Shown: piece by piece, positions 7,353-16,197 of the stretch
Position numbering within the stretch: position 1 is the first letter of the stretch
Layout of the letters: each line of letters begins with the position of its first letter
From: an uncultured Roseburia sp.
GTDB lineage: Bacteria; Bacillota; Clostridia; Lachnospirales; Lachnospiraceae
NCBI GenBank assembly: GCA_944380515.1
Contig: CALWHT010000061.1
Span: forward strand, 1-47,787
Direction: 5' to 3'
DNA length: 47,787 bases
The notes under the pieces: generated by a model
Databases searched by the model: none
What the model was told of the DNA's origin: nothing
What the model saw: the letters and a program-made list of their open reading frames with translations, nothing else
Position numbers and translations under genes: made by a program

Positions 7353-9581
7353 ATGCAGAACGAATGGAGAAATTTTAAAGGCGGAGCATGGGAGACTGAA
7401 ATCAACGTCAGGGATTTCATTCAGAAGAATTATACCCCGTATGACGGGGACAGCTCATTTCTGGAGGGGCCGACGCAGGCTACCACAGACCTCTGGAATG
7501 AAGTGCTTGAGCTTTCCAGGCAGGAGCGGGAAGCAGGCGGGGTATTGGATATGGATACGAAGATTATTTCCACGATTACCTCTCACGGACCGGCCTATCT
7601 GGATAAAGAGAAAGAAAAAATCGTGGGCTTTCAGACCGATAAGCCGTTTAAGCGCTCCTTACAGCCCTACGGCGGAATCCGCATGGCGGTAAAGGCGTGC
7701 GAGGATAACGGATATCAGGTGGATCCTGAGGTGGTGGAATATTTTACGACTCACCGCAAGACACACAACGCGGGAGTGTTTGACGCATATACGCCGGAGA
7801 TGCGCGCCTGCCGTTCCTCACACATTATTACCGGTCTGCCGGACGCGTACGGGCGCGGACGGATTATCGGTGATTACCGGAGACCGGCGCTTTACGGAGT
7901 GGACCGCCTGATTGCGGACAAGGAGGAGCAGTTAAACTCTACCAGAACCATCATGTATTCTGATGTGATCCGTGAGCGCGAGGAGCTTTCCGAGCAGATT
8001 CGGGCGTTAAAAATGTTAAAGGAGCTGGCAAAGATTTACGGCTGCGATATTTCACAGCCGGCAAATAACGTGCTGGAGGCAACCCAGGCAGTTTATTTTG
8101 CTTATCTTGCAGCAGTGAAGGAGCAGAACGGCGCGGCGATGAGCCTTGGCCGGACCTCCACCTTCCTTGATATCTATGCGGAGCGCGATTTGCAGGAGGG
8201 AACCTTTACGGAGAAGGAAATCCAGGAAATCATCGACCAGTTCGTGATGAAGCTGCGCTGCGTGAAGTTTGCCCGCACGCCGGAGTACAATAATATTTTT
8301 GCCGGGGACCCGACCTGGGTAACCGAGTCCATTGCGGGAATCGGCGTAGACGGAAGGCATATGGTCACAAAGATGTCCTATCGTTACTTAAATACCTTAA
8401 ACAACATCGGCGCGGCGCCCGAGCCGAATATGACGGTGCTCTGGTCCGTGAAGCTTCCGGAGAATTTCAAGCGGTTCTGCGCGGAGACATCCATCCGTCA
8501 TTCCGCTGTGCAGTACGAGAACGACGATATTATGCGCGTGGTGCACGGAGACGATTACGGAATTGCCTGCTGCGTATCCTCCATGCGGATCGGAAAGGAA
8601 ATGCAGTTCTTCGGAGCGAGGGCGAACCTTGCGAAATGTTTGCTCTATGCGATCAACGGCGGTGTGGACGAGATCACCGGAAAGCAGGTCGGCCCGAAAT
8701 ACCGTCCGATCACGTCGGAATATCTGGATTACGACGAGGTGTGGGACAAGTACAAGGATATGATGAAATGGCTGGCGGGAGTTTATGTCAACGCCTTAAA
8801 TATCATTCATTATATGCATGACAAATACTGCTACGAAAAAATCCAGATGGCTCTGCACGACAAGCAGGTAAGACGGTGGTTCGCGACCGGAATTGCAGGC
8901 TTTTCCGTAGTGGCGGATTCTCTTTCCGCCATCAAATACGCGAAGGTAAAGCCAATCCGTAACGAGAACGGAGTTACCGTGGATTTTGAGATTGAAGGTG
9001 ACTTCCCGAAATACGGAAACGATGACGACCGTGTGGATGAGATTGCCAAAGAGGTGCTTCATACCTTTATCAATTATGTAAAGGGCAATCATACCTACCG
9101 CGGAGGAATCCCGACCACCTCGATCCTGACGATTACTTCCAACGTCTCCTACGGAAAGAACACCGGGGCGACGCCGGACGGCAGAAAGAAGGGAGAGGCG
9201 TTTGCACCGGGAGCCAATCCGATGCACGGACGCGATAAAAACGGAGCGGTGGCGTCCTTATCCTCCGTTGCAAAAATGCCGTTTATGGATGCACAGGACG
9301 GAATTTCCAACACCTTTACGATTGTGCCGGAGGCGCTCGGAAAGGACGAGGAAAGCTCCGAAAATAATCTGGTAGCGATGCTCGACGGCTATGTGGAGAA
9401 GGGCGGACATCACTTAAATGTCAATGTATTGAAGAAAGAAACGCTGCTGGATGCGCAGAAGCATCCGGAGCAGTATCCGCAGCTTACGATTCGTGTATCG
9501 GGGTATGCGGTGAACTTCATCAAGCTGACGAAAGAGCAGCAGGATGAAGTAATTGCGCGGACATTCCATGAATTAATGTAA
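7353..9581 (+). CDS. pflB: Formate C-acetyltransferase (pyruvate formate-lyase)
   Basis: PFL converts pyruvate and CoA to acetyl-CoA and formate in anaerobic fermentation. The 742-residue protein has the adjacent catalytic cysteines in [12 protein letters not shown] (Cys406 and Cys407) and the glycyl-radical loop RVSGYAVNF near the C-terminus (radical Gly about residue 717). The Cys-Cys pair separates true PFL from glycerol dehydratase or choline lyase relatives. The ATG at 7353 follows GGAGG at 7344-7348. The enzyme needs activation by the radical SAM protein encoded 46 bases downstream. Expression is expected to respond to ZTP through the leader riboswitch. The length is close to that of other PFL enzymes. 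Confidence 0.97.
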   Translation: MQNEWRNFKGGAWETEINVRDFIQKNYTPYDGDSSFLEGPTQATTDLWNEVLELSRQEREAGGVLDMDTKIISTITSHGPAYLDKEKEKIVGFQTDKPFKRSLQPYGGIRMAVKACEDNGYQVDPEVVEYFTTHRKTHNAGVFDAYTPEMRACRSSHIITGLPDAYGRGRIIGDYRRPALYGVDRLIADKEEQLNSTRTIMYSDVIREREELSEQIRALKMLKELAKIYGCDISQPANNVLEATQAVYFAYLAAVKEQNGAAMSLGRTSTFLDIYAERDLQEGTFTEKEIQEIIDQFVMKLRCVKFARTPEYNNIFAGDPTWVTESIAGIGVDGRHMVTKMSYRYLNTLNNIGAAPEPNMTVLWSVKLPENFKRFCAETSIRHSAVQYENDDIMRVVHGDDYGIACCVSSMRIGKEMQFFGARANLAKCLLYAINGGVDEITGKQVGPKYRPITSEYLDYDEVWDKYKDMMKWLAGVYVNALNIIHYMHDKYCYEKIQMALHDKQVRRWFATGIAGFSVVADSLSAIKYAKVKPIRNENGVTVDFEIEGDFPKYGNDDDRVDEIAKEVLHTFINYVKGNHTYRGGIPTTSILTITSNVSYGKNTGATPDGRKKGEAFAPGANPMHGRDKNGAVASLSSVAKMPFMDAQDGISNTFTIVPEALGKDEESSENNLVAMLDGYVEKGGHHLNVNVLKKETLLDAQKHPEQYPQLTIRVSGYAVNFIKLTKEQQDEVIARTFHELM

Positions 9582-9582
9582 A

Positions 9583-9609
9583 TGCGGCGGGCGGGCTGCC
9601 CGGGCCGCA
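9583..9609 (+). other. GC-rich intercistronic hairpin between pflB and pflA
   Basis: TGCGGC (9583-9588) pairs with GCCGCA (9604-9609), with further GC pairing inside. There is no T-run, so it is not a terminator. It could shield the 3' end of pflB mRNA and so set the pflB to pflA ratio; that role is inferred. Confidence 0.4.
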
Positions 9610-9627
9610 GGATTTGGAGGCTTAAGA

Positions 9628-10380
9628 ATGGGTTATATACATTCTCTGGAAACCTTTGGCACCGTGGACGGTCCCGGAGTACGTTTTGTCGTATTCTTTC
9701 AGGGCTGTCCGATGCGCTGCCAGTATTGTCACAATCCTGACACATGGAACCCGAAGGACGGACAGCAGATGGAGGCGGGCGAGATTATCGCCCGCTTTCT
9801 GCGCAATGCGTCCTTTTATAAGAACGGCGGGATTACCGCGACCGGAGGGGAACCGATGCTTCAGATTGACTTTCTGACGGAGCTGTTTGCCATGGCAAAG
9901 CAGCACGGGATCCATACCTGTCTGGATACCTCGGGCGTTATGTTCCCGGGAGAGGAGGAAACGGACGGCGCCGGACCGCGGAAGGGGCTGGAAAAAATAG
10001 ATGCAATGCTTGACGTTACGGACCTTGTGATGCTTGACATCAAGCATATCCGTCCTGCGGAGCATAAGGCGCTGACCGGACACTCCAATCGCAATATACT
10101 TGCGTTTGCCCGGTATCTGGAGCAAAAACAAAAGCCCGTGTGGATCCGCCATGTCGTTGTACCGGGCATCACGTTTGAGAAAGAGGAGCTGACGGAGCTC
10201 GGCCGCTTTTTAAAGACGCTTTCCAATGTGGAAAAGCTGGAGGTTCTGCCCTATCACGCCCTGGGGAAGGTAAAATATGACAATCTCGGAATTGACTATG
10301 TGTTAAAGGATACGCCGCAGCTTACGAAGGAGCAGGCGAAGGAAGCGGAGCGCATCATAAGGAGCGCGATGGAGGCTTGA
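9628..10380 (+). CDS. pflA: Pyruvate formate-lyase activating enzyme (radical SAM)
   Basis: This 250-residue radical SAM enzyme puts the glycyl radical on PFL. The [4Fe-4S]-binding CxxxCxxC motif is at Cys27, Cys31 and Cys34 in GCPMRCQYCHNPDTW. The TGGEP motif (about residues 71-75) for SAM binding is present, as are the downstream LDTSG and LDIKH segments typical of PflA. The ATG at 9628 follows GGAGG at 9616-9620. It is in one operon with pflB. Confidence 0.96.
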   Translation: MGYIHSLETFGTVDGPGVRFVVFFQGCPMRCQYCHNPDTWNPKDGQQMEAGEIIARFLRNASFYKNGGITATGGEPMLQIDFLTELFAMAKQHGIHTCLDTSGVMFPGEEETDGAGPRKGLEKIDAMLDVTDLVMLDIKHIRPAEHKALTGHSNRNILAFARYLEQKQKPVWIRHVVVPGITFEKEELTELGRFLKTLSNVEKLEVLPYHALGKVKYDNLGIDYVLKDTPQLTKEQAKEAERIIRSAMEA

Positions 10381-10451
10381 CAACACTTTTACGAGATTTT
10401 TACATTTTCATGCGAATATTCTGAAAAAAATAGGAAAGTACACATATTTTG

Positions 10452-10479
10452 TTGCCATCATTTGAAAATGTGTTATAAT
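10452..10479 (+). promoter_or_regulatory. Promoter of hpf
   Basis: TTGCCA (10452-10457) and a perfect TATAAT (10474-10479) are 16 bases apart. The predicted transcript has a leader of about 140 bases before the hpf start at 10629. A second TTGACA overlaps the pflA stop (10377-10382) but has no good -10 box. Confidence 0.7.
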
Positions 10480-10517
10480 AAGAACATGATATGAATCTTG
10501 GGTTTCCGTATTTTTAA

Positions 10518-10553
10518 GTGCCAAAAGAACATTGCAGCATGTTCTTTTGGCAC
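10518..10553. repeat. 15-bp inverted repeat (GTGCCAAAAGAACAT) in the hpf leader
   Basis: GTGCCAAAAGAACAT at 10518-10532 is mirrored by ATGTTCTTTTGGCAC at 10539-10553 around a six-base centre. It forms a stable hairpin in the 5' leader of hpf. No T-run follows, so termination is unlikely; an RNA-stability or protein-binding element, or a dispersed repeat, is more likely. An 11-base match to the outer arm occurs at 26046-26056. Confidence 0.75.
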
Positions 10554-10628
10554 AGTGAATATGCAATTTGCGGGAACGAATGCGTGATATGAATTCGTAT
10601 CAAATAAACGGCAAAGGGGTTGGACATC

Positions 10629-11159
10629 ATGAGAATCAGGATTACAGGGAGAAATATTGAATTGACCGAGGGACTGAAGGCGGCCGTGGAGGACAAGCTG
10701 AAAAAGCTGGAAAAATACTTTACGCCGGACACCGATGTCTATGTGACGCTGAGCGTTGAGAAGGAGCGCCAGAAGGTTGAGGTTACAATTCCGATGAAGG
10801 GAAATTATATCCGTTCCGAACAGGTGAGCAACGATATGTACGTTTCGATTGATTTGGTCGAAGAAGTGATTGAGCGTCAGCTCAAAAAATACAGAACGAA
10901 GCTTGTCGCAAAGCATCAGAACGCGGCGTCCGTGTTCAAACAGGAGTTTTTGGATGGGGGAGCGGAGGATGATGAGGAAATTAAGATTATCCGTACCAAG
11001 AAGTTTGATATGAAGCCGATGTACCCCGAGGACGCATGTGTGCAGATGGAGCTGCTCGGGCATGATTTCTTCGTATTTATCAATGCGGAGACAGAGGAAG
11101 TAAACGTAGTTTATAAGAGAAAAGGAAATACCTACGGTTTGATAGGACCGGAATATTAA
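10629..11159 (+). CDS. hpf: Ribosome hibernation promoting factor, long form
   Basis: Long-form HPF binds 30S subunits and dimerises 70S ribosomes into inactive 100S particles in stationary phase. The 176-residue protein has the N-terminal S30AE domain (MRIRITGRNIELTEGLK, about residues 1-100), a linker rich in Glu and Asp, and the C-terminal dimerisation domain (about 120-176) with the conserved EDACVQMELLGHDFFVF and GNTYGLIGPEY. The ATG at 10629 follows AAAGGGG at 10613-10619; an in-frame TTG at 10620 is less likely. A hairpin-bearing leader precedes it and a strong terminator follows. Confidence 0.95.
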   Translation: MRIRITGRNIELTEGLKAAVEDKLKKLEKYFTPDTDVYVTLSVEKERQKVEVTIPMKGNYIRSEQVSNDMYVSIDLVEEVIERQLKKYRTKLVAKHQNAASVFKQEFLDGGAEDDEEIKIIRTKKFDMKPMYPEDACVQMELLGHDFFVFINAETEEVNVVYKRKGNTYGLIGPEY

Positions 11160-11176
11160 AACAGAAAACACGGGGT

Positions 11177-11216
11177 CCCCGCGCATATGGCTGTGCTGTA
11201 TGCGCGGGGAATTTTT
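11177..11216 (+). terminator. Rho-independent terminator after hpf
   Basis: CCCCGCGCATA (11177-11187) pairs with TATGCGCGGGG (11199-11209) and is followed by AATTTTTA. It closes the hpf unit. Confidence 0.85.
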
Positions 11217-11262
11217 ATGCCCGAAAATTCTTAGATGGCGAGAATACGCTGCTCCGGGAAGA

Positions 11263-11291
11263 TTGACATTATTATTTTATTAAACTATAAT
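11263..11291 (+). promoter_or_regulatory. Consensus sigma-A promoter (TTGACA-17-TATAAT)
   Basis: A perfect TTGACA (11263-11268) and a perfect TATAAT (11286-11291) are separated by 17 bases. This is among the strongest-looking promoters in the window and sits 32 bases before the small unknown gene at 11324. Confidence 0.85.
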
Positions 11292-11323
11292 TGTAGTATA
11301 TTTCCGCATGATGCGAAAGTAAA

Positions 11324-11632
11324 ATGAAGATGAAAGATAAGAAAATTGCAGCAGGGAATCAGGAAAATCAGGAGGCTGTCAGCCTGGAGACATTGTTCCG
11401 GCTTATCTGGCAGGAACCCAAATTACGGAAAATTATAAGAAAGAATTGCGGTTTGGATACAGAGAGAATCGGGCTAATCTATAAAATCGTACTTGGAACA
11501 GGACAGCGGAAAAAGGAAGATATTGTAGGAGAACTTTACAGATACGGAAGTATGGTAAAAGAGCAGGATTTGATTGCAAGACAGTTTTTTTTATGGCTGA
11601 CTATGATGCTGTGGGACACTGAAAACGAGTAG
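11324..11632 (+). CDS. Small hypothetical protein
   Basis: I do not recognise this 102-residue protein. It is basic, has no signal peptide or clear membrane span, and is predicted mostly helical (SLETLFRLIWQEPKLRKIIRKN, ending with a hydrophobic LIARQFFLWLTMMLW). It reads as one continuous frame directly behind a consensus promoter, which supports expression. The Shine-Dalgarno is poor (GCGAAAG before the ATG). An in-frame ATG at 11330 is an alternative start. It is followed by ddl after 132 bases; a separate promoter-like TTGCCA...TACTAT lies at 11700-11728 for ddl. Confidence 0.6.
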   Translation: MKMKDKKIAAGNQENQEAVSLETLFRLIWQEPKLRKIIRKNCGLDTERIGLIYKIVLGTGQRKKEDIVGELYRYGSMVKEQDLIARQFFLWLTMMLWDTENE

Positions 11633-11764
11633 CGTCGGTCGCATATATACAAAAGAAAAAGAAGAAAGGCGCATCATGCGGGAATTAAGTAAGTATTCCT
11701 TGCCACAGATGAAGAAAAGGTATACTATAAAACAGAAATGTTTTTGGATGAAGGAGAGTATACC

Positions 11765-12832
11765 ATGAAGATTGTTGTTTTGGCAGGTGGATTAAGCACC
11801 GAGCGGGATGTTTCGCTTAAGACCGGCGACATGGTGACAAAGGCGCTGCGGGAGAACGGACACCAGGTTATTTTGCTCGATGTGTTTATGGGATACAGCG
11901 ATAAAGAGGAAGATCTGACGGGTATTTTTGAGCGCAGCGAAACGGTCAGCCTGAAGGTGGAGGATATCCCGGAGACTGCGCCTGATTTACAGCGTGTGAA
12001 GGAGTCGAGAAAGGACCAGTCCGACGTTTTTTTCGGACCGAATGTGATAGCTTTGTGCCGGATGGCGGATATCGTATTTGTGGCGCTTCACGGGGCAAAC
12101 GGAGAGGACGGCAGGCTGCAGGCGGCGTTTGATCTGTTCGGCATACGCTACACAGGTACCGGGTATCTGGGCAGCGCCCTGGCAATGGATAAGGGGATGT
12201 CGAAGAAGCTGTTTGCGATTGCCGGAATTCCGACGCCCGGCGGAGCCGCGATGAGAAAAGAGGAGCGCACGGATGACATCGAAAAGCTTGGCATTTCCTT
12301 CCCGTGCGTGGTAAAGCCCTGCTGCGGCGGTTCCAGCATCGGCGTCTCGATTGCCCACGACCGGGCAGAGTATACGGCAGCGCTCGACGAAGCGTTTCGC
12401 TGGGAGGACAGCCTGATTATTGAGGAATATGTAAAAGGAAGGGAATTTTCCGTCGGGGTCATTGACGGAGAGGCGCTCCCGGTCATTGAGATTGCGCCGG
12501 TGGAAGGCTTTTACGATTACAAAAACAAGTATAAGGCCGGCAGCACGGTTGAGACCTGCCCGGCAGACCTGCCCGCTGAGCTTTCCGCGCAAATGCAACG
12601 CTATGCCGAGCGGGCGGCGGAGGTATTGGGGCTTGACGCCTACTCGCGGACCGATTTCCTGCTGGATGAGCAAAACCGCATTTTCTGTCTGGAGTCAAAC
12701 ACGCTGCCCGGCATGACGCCCACAAGCCTGCTCCCGCAGGAGGCACAGGTGCTTGGGATGGATTTTTGCAGCCTCTGCGAAAAGCTGATCGAGGTTTCCC
12801 TGCGCAAATATAACGGCGCATCGGGGCAATGA
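11765..12832 (+). CDS. ddl: D-alanine--D-alanine ligase
   Basis: Ddl joins two D-alanines with ATP to make the dipeptide end of the peptidoglycan precursor. The 355-residue ATP-grasp protein has the N-terminal GGLSTERDVSLKTG, LHGANGEDG, the glycine-rich loop KPCCGGSSIGVS, and the omega-loop FYDYKNKY whose tyrosine is typical of true D-Ala-D-Ala ligases. The C-terminal metal-binding ESNTLPGMTPTSLLP is intact. The ATG at 11765 follows AAGGAG at 11751-11756; a longer in-frame start at 11738 lacks one. MurF, which uses the product, starts 25 bases after it. This pairing points to housekeeping wall synthesis and not to glycopeptide resistance. Confidence 0.95.
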   Translation: MKIVVLAGGLSTERDVSLKTGDMVTKALRENGHQVILLDVFMGYSDKEEDLTGIFERSETVSLKVEDIPETAPDLQRVKESRKDQSDVFFGPNVIALCRMADIVFVALHGANGEDGRLQAAFDLFGIRYTGTGYLGSALAMDKGMSKKLFAIAGIPTPGGAAMRKEERTDDIEKLGISFPCVVKPCCGGSSIGVSIAHDRAEYTAALDEAFRWEDSLIIEEYVKGREFSVGVIDGEALPVIEIAPVEGFYDYKNKYKAGSTVETCPADLPAELSAQMQRYAERAAEVLGLDAYSRTDFLLDEQNRIFCLESNTLPGMTPTSLLPQEAQVLGMDFCSLCEKLIEVSLRKYNGASGQ

Positions 12833-12857
12833 CAAAGGAAAGGCGAAGAGGGAAAGC

Positions 12858-14288
12858 ATGGAACAGATGACTTTGGAGCGCATTGCCGCGGCCTGCGGCG
12901 GCGTATATTATGGGGCTGAGGCGGACAGACAAAAGACGGCAGCCGGTGCGGTGATCGACAGCCGCCTGGTGGAAAAGGGAGATTTATTTATCCCCGTCAA
13001 AGGGGAGCGTGTGGACGGACATAAGTTTATTCCGGATGTATTTGATAAGGGAGCGCTCGCGGTATTATCGGAGCACAGGCTTTCGGACGCGAAGGGGCCG
13101 TATATTCTGCTGGATTCCACGCTTGACGCGATGAAAAGACTGGCAGAATATTACCGCAAATCGCTGGATATAAAGGTGGTAGGAATCACCGGGAGCGTAG
13201 GCAAAACCAGCACGAAGGAGATGATTGCCTCCGTGCTCTCCCAGAGATATCGCGTCTTAAAAACCGAGGGAAATTTCAATAACGAAATCGGGCTTCCGCT
13301 GACGATTTTCCGCATAAAAAAAGAGCACCAAATCGCGGTGCTTGAGATGGGCATTTCCGAGTTCGGGGAGATGCACAGGCTTGCCAGGATGGCGAATCCC
13401 GATGTGTGCGTGATCACGAATATCGGGCTGTGCCATCTGGAAAACCTCGGAACAAGAGACGGGATCTTAAAGGCAAAAACCGAGAGCTTTGCGCATTTGA
13501 CGCCGGATGGGATTGCCGTGTTAAACGGTGATGACGATAAGCTCTGTGATATTCGTATGGTAAACGGCAGGCCTCCCGTGTTTTACGGCCTTGGGGGAGA
13601 ACCCGGGCAGGTGGGCTTACAGGAGGGGGCAAAGACGCTTGCCCCCAGGCAGGTGTACGCCACTGACGTAGAGGCGCTCGGTTTAAGCGGAACGAGAGCG
13701 GTTATCCATGTGCGCAATCCGCAAGGCCCGGAGACGGTCTTTCCGGTGGAAATTCCCATCGCCGGGGAGCACAATGTATACAATGCGCTTGCGGCTGCGG
13801 CGGTTGCGGTGAAGCTTGGGCTTTCGGCGGAGGAAATAAAGCGCGGCATTGAAGCGGTGCAGACGATAGGCGGCAGGAGCAATCAGATTGAGAAAAACGG
13901 AATGATTATCATTGACGACTGCTATAACGCCAACCCGGTATCCATGAAAGCCTCCCTTGATGTCCTGGCGGAAGCGCCGGGCAGGAAGGTGGCGGTTCTC
14001 GGAGATATGGGAGAGCTCGGAGAAAATGCACGGCAGCTTCATGCAATGGTGGGAGAGCACTTTGCGGGGAAGGGAATTGACGCGCTGTTTTGCACCGGGG
14101 AGCTTTCCGGAGAGCTTGCGGCCGCAGTGGCAAAAAGCAGCCCGCAGACGGAGGTGTTTTATCTGGAAAGCAGGCAGGAGCTTTTCGATAAGCTGTGCGC
14201 TTATGTCAAAAGCGGCGATACCGTGCTTGTAAAAGCGTCTCATTTTATGGGCTTTGGCGAGCTTGTAAAACGGCTGTCTGGCAATTAA
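12858..14288 (+). CDS. murF: UDP-N-acetylmuramoyl-tripeptide--D-alanyl-D-alanine ligase
   Basis: MurF adds D-Ala-D-Ala to the UDP-MurNAc-tripeptide in the cytoplasm, the last step before lipid I. The 476-residue protein shows the Mur ligase N-terminal domain (DSRLVEKGDLFIPVKG), the ATP loop GITGSVGKTSTKE (about residues 112-124), the central EMGISEFGEM and NIGLCHLENLGTRDGI, and the C-terminal DDCYNANPVSMKASLD and LGDMGELG motifs. The ATG at 12858 follows GAGGGA. It is the second gene of the ddl-murF operon and ends at a bidirectional terminator. Confidence 0.96.
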   Translation: MEQMTLERIAAACGGVYYGAEADRQKTAAGAVIDSRLVEKGDLFIPVKGERVDGHKFIPDVFDKGALAVLSEHRLSDAKGPYILLDSTLDAMKRLAEYYRKSLDIKVVGITGSVGKTSTKEMIASVLSQRYRVLKTEGNFNNEIGLPLTIFRIKKEHQIAVLEMGISEFGEMHRLARMANPDVCVITNIGLCHLENLGTRDGILKAKTESFAHLTPDGIAVLNGDDDKLCDIRMVNGRPPVFYGLGGEPGQVGLQEGAKTLAPRQVYATDVEALGLSGTRAVIHVRNPQGPETVFPVEIPIAGEHNVYNALAAAAVAVKLGLSAEEIKRGIEAVQTIGGRSNQIEKNGMIIIDDCYNANPVSMKASLDVLAEAPGRKVAVLGDMGELGENARQLHAMVGEHFAGKGIDALFCTGELSGELAAAVAKSSPQTEVFYLESRQELFDKLCAYVKSGDTVLVKASHFMGFGELVKRLSGN

Positions 14289-14309
14289 AAGACCTTTCCT
14301 ATGAAATAA

Positions 14310-14367
14310 AAAAATACCGCATACCTTCCGGGTATCACAGAATATCCGGAAGGTATGCGGTATTTTT
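14310..14367. terminator. Bidirectional terminator between murF and plsC
   Basis: A 26-base arm (14310-14335) pairs perfectly with 14342-14367 around six bases. The stem begins with AAAAA and ends with TTTTT, so it works on both strands and serves the convergent murF and plsC. The 50 bases to the plsC stop hold nothing else. Confidence 0.92.
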
Positions 14368-14417
14368 GTCGTGCGGCCGGCGGCGCATGTTTATACGGCG
14401 CGGGCGTCCGTCTCTAT

Positions 14418-15152
14418 TTAAAGTTCTGCGTTATTTTTTTCAAGCATCTTAGCGATGATATCGCGGCAGTGGGAGCCAAGCTTCTTTTTTGTTTCCTTAT
14501 CCAGCTCCTTCGGGTAAATCGGCTTTCCGTATTCTAAAATTACATGTACGGATTTGGCCCTTGGAAACTGCGCCTCGAAAATTTCAGCGGAGCCGGAAAT
14601 TGCCATCGGCACAATGGCACAGCCTGTTTTTTCCGCCATCTTAAAGCTGCCCTCCTTAAACGGCAGCATCAGTTCATCGGTCTTGTTTCTGGTCCCTTCC
14701 GGGAAAATGCACATCGAAATACCGTTTTTGATATTGTCGACTCCTGTGAGAATGGTCTTTAAGGCCTCCTTGACATCCTCACGGTTTAAAAACAGGCAGT
14801 GCAGCCTGCGCATCCACAGCGAAAGCAGAGGAACTTTTTGCAAGGTGTCCTTTGCGACATAGCCGGTCAGACCGGGGCAGCGGGCGTAGGTAATAATAAT
14901 GTCGAAAATGCTCCGGTGGTTGCCGATGTAGAGGACAGCCTCATCTTTTGGGACATTTTCTTCCCCGATGACCGTCAGCTTCGTCCCGCAGAGAAATAAA
15001 ATGACGCGGAACGCCCACTGTACCATCCGCAGCTGGCTTAGGTCCGCAGCCTTTGGATTGAATTTTCCGATGACCCATTCCACGCAAAGTACCGGGATTC
15101 CGAGAATCAGATATAAAATGACAAATAGTAATGCAAGTAATATGCGCAGCAT
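14418..15152 (-). CDS. plsC: 1-acyl-sn-glycerol-3-phosphate acyltransferase
   Basis: PlsC transfers an acyl chain to lysophosphatidic acid, giving phosphatidic acid for membrane lipids. The 244-residue protein has an N-terminal membrane helix (MLRILLALLFVILYLILG), the catalytic HX4D motif NHRSIFD (about residues 73-79), and the glycerol-phosphate-binding FPEGTRNK. The start ATG at 15152 follows AAAGGA; the open frame upstream to 15242 has no ribosome binding site. It stands alone on the minus strand, sharing a bidirectional terminator with murF. Confidence 0.93.
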   Translation of the reverse strand: MLRILLALLFVILYLILGIPVLCVEWVIGKFNPKAADLSQLRMVQWAFRVILFLCGTKLTVIGEENVPKDEAVLYIGNHRSIFDIIITYARCPGLTGYVAKDTLQKVPLLSLWMRRLHCLFLNREDVKEALKTILTGVDNIKNGISMCIFPEGTRNKTDELMLPFKEGSFKMAEKTGCAIVPMAISGSAEIFEAQFPRAKSVHVILEYGKPIYPKELDKETKKKLGSHCRDIIAKMLEKNNAEL

Positions 15153-15316
15153 AATATGTCCTTTCCGAAAGCTCCCGCAGCTTATTTTACGGATTACGTT
15201 GGAGCCCTTATCTATTATAGCGGTAAATGCTGGGAAAAACAATCACAAAAACAGGCATATTTGCAGACGTATCGGCATAAAATAGGATAGAAGCGAAAAC
15301 TGTGGGGATTTTGAAC

Positions 15317-15736
15317 ATGTTCCAGTTAAAAAAAGTGAGTATTTCCGTTTTGACGGCGGCACTGCTGCTGTGCGGGCTTTCCGGCTGCAGCATTGAGGAG
15401 TCAAACGGAACAAAGGTCAGCGATCTTGATTATACCGTGGTGGAGGAGGCGGATTTGCCGGAGGAGCTCGCGGCAATCATTGAGGAGAAAAAAGCGGCGG
15501 ATTTTAAGACTACCTACGAGCTTGAGGATGAGATTTACATAGTGCGCGGGTACGGCGAGCAGGATACGGGGGGTTACAGCATCAGTATCAGGGATTTGTA
15601 TTTAACCACCAATGCGGTGCTGTTTGACACGGAGCTGATCGGGCCGAGAAAGGGAGAGACGACCAGCCAGAGCCCAAGTTATCCGTATATTGTGGTAAAG
15701 CTTAAAAACCAGGACAAAAGTATTATATTTGAATAA
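15317..15736 (+). CDS. Lipoprotein with PrcB_C-like domain
   Basis: This 139-residue protein starts with a lipoprotein signal: a basic MFQLKK, a hydrophobic stretch and the lipobox LSGC, so it should be anchored to the outer face of the membrane. The C-terminal half (GGYSISIRDLYLTTN through YPYIVVKLK) resembles the protease complex-associated PrcB_C domain. The function is unknown. I use the ATG at 15317, nine bases after GGGG; an in-frame GTG at 15302 is possible. It lies alone between plsC and veg, and a run of A/T follows its stop. Confidence 0.75.
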   Translation: MFQLKKVSISVLTAALLLCGLSGCSIEESNGTKVSDLDYTVVEEADLPEELAAIIEEKKAADFKTTYELEDEIYIVRGYGEQDTGGYSISIRDLYLTTNAVLFDTELIGPRKGETTSQSPSYPYIVVKLKNQDKSIIFE

Positions 15737-15772
15737 ATAATCTTATAATATTTTTAAATTTTGAAAATTTAT

Positions 15773-15801
15773 TTGACAAAAATTTAGCACAGTGATATAC
15801 T
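15773..15801 (+). promoter_or_regulatory. Strong promoter of veg
   Basis: TTGACA (15773-15778) and TATACT (15796-15801) are 17 bases apart. The veg promoter is known as a very strong constitutive promoter in Bacillus subtilis, and the near-consensus match here fits. Confidence 0.85.
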
Positions 15802-15858
15802 AAAGCGAAAAATAAATTCGGTGGCATCTGAAAATGCCGGATGAAGGAGGTAGACCAA

Positions 15859-16101
15859 ATGCAACAGGCAGACATCAACAAGGTCCGGGCTTCCGTATAC
15901 CAGAGGTGCGGCAGGAAAGTCCTAATTCAGCTTGACCGGGGACGCAACAAGGTTGATATTCAGGAAGGCGTCATCCAGAGTGCTTACCCGAGCGTATTTA
16001 CCATTTTGGTAAATGACGGGCACGAAGAAAATCCACCTCAGCTATTATCTTTCAGTTATTCTGATATTATTACACGCAATATCCGAATGAAGCTGTGTTA
16101 A
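15859..16101 (+). CDS. veg: Veg family protein
   Basis: The 80-residue product matches the Veg (DUF1021) family: DINKVRASVYQRCGRKV, then RGRNKVDIQEGVIQSAYPS and FSYSDIITRNIRMKL. In B. subtilis Veg stimulates biofilm gene expression through SinR, and the general molecular role is unclear. The start at 15859 is fixed by AAGGAGG at 15844-15850; an ATG at 15841 lies upstream of that site. The next gene's ribosome binding site is inside the terminator that closes veg. Confidence 0.93.
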   Translation: MQQADINKVRASVYQRCGRKVLIQLDRGRNKVDIQEGVIQSAYPSVFTILVNDGHEENPPQLLSFSYSDIITRNIRMKLC

Positions 16102-16144
16102 AACGGCGGGCGCCGTTTATTTCTCAACAGGTAAAGGCATAAAT

Positions 16145-16197
16145 TCCCCCATGTCCGAATAAGATGATTACAAAGATTCGGAATGGGGGACTTTTTT
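16145..16197 (+). terminator. Terminator of veg that buries the next gene's ribosome binding site
   Basis: TCCCCCAT-g-TCCGAAT (16145-16160) pairs with ATTCGGAATGGGGGA (16176-16190) with a single bulged G, and TTTTTT follows. The GGGGGA of the right arm is also the only Shine-Dalgarno for the GTG start at 16198. Confidence 0.85.

Noticed and set aside
7207-7692. Open frame that starts in the pflB leader and overlaps pflB
   Set aside because: It crosses the second terminator and runs out of frame with the well-supported pflB start; the protein is basic and featureless.
7353-9581. Another glycyl radical enzyme, such as choline or glycerol lyase
   Set aside because: The adjacent Cys-Cys pair in GIACCVSS is specific to pyruvate formate-lyase types, and the ZTP riboswitch fits.
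11765-12832. A VanA/VanB-type D-Ala-D-Lac ligase
   Set aside because: The omega-loop tyrosine (FYDYKNKY) and the linkage to murF fit ordinary D-Ala-D-Ala ligase; no vanH, vanX or vanS/R genes accompany it.
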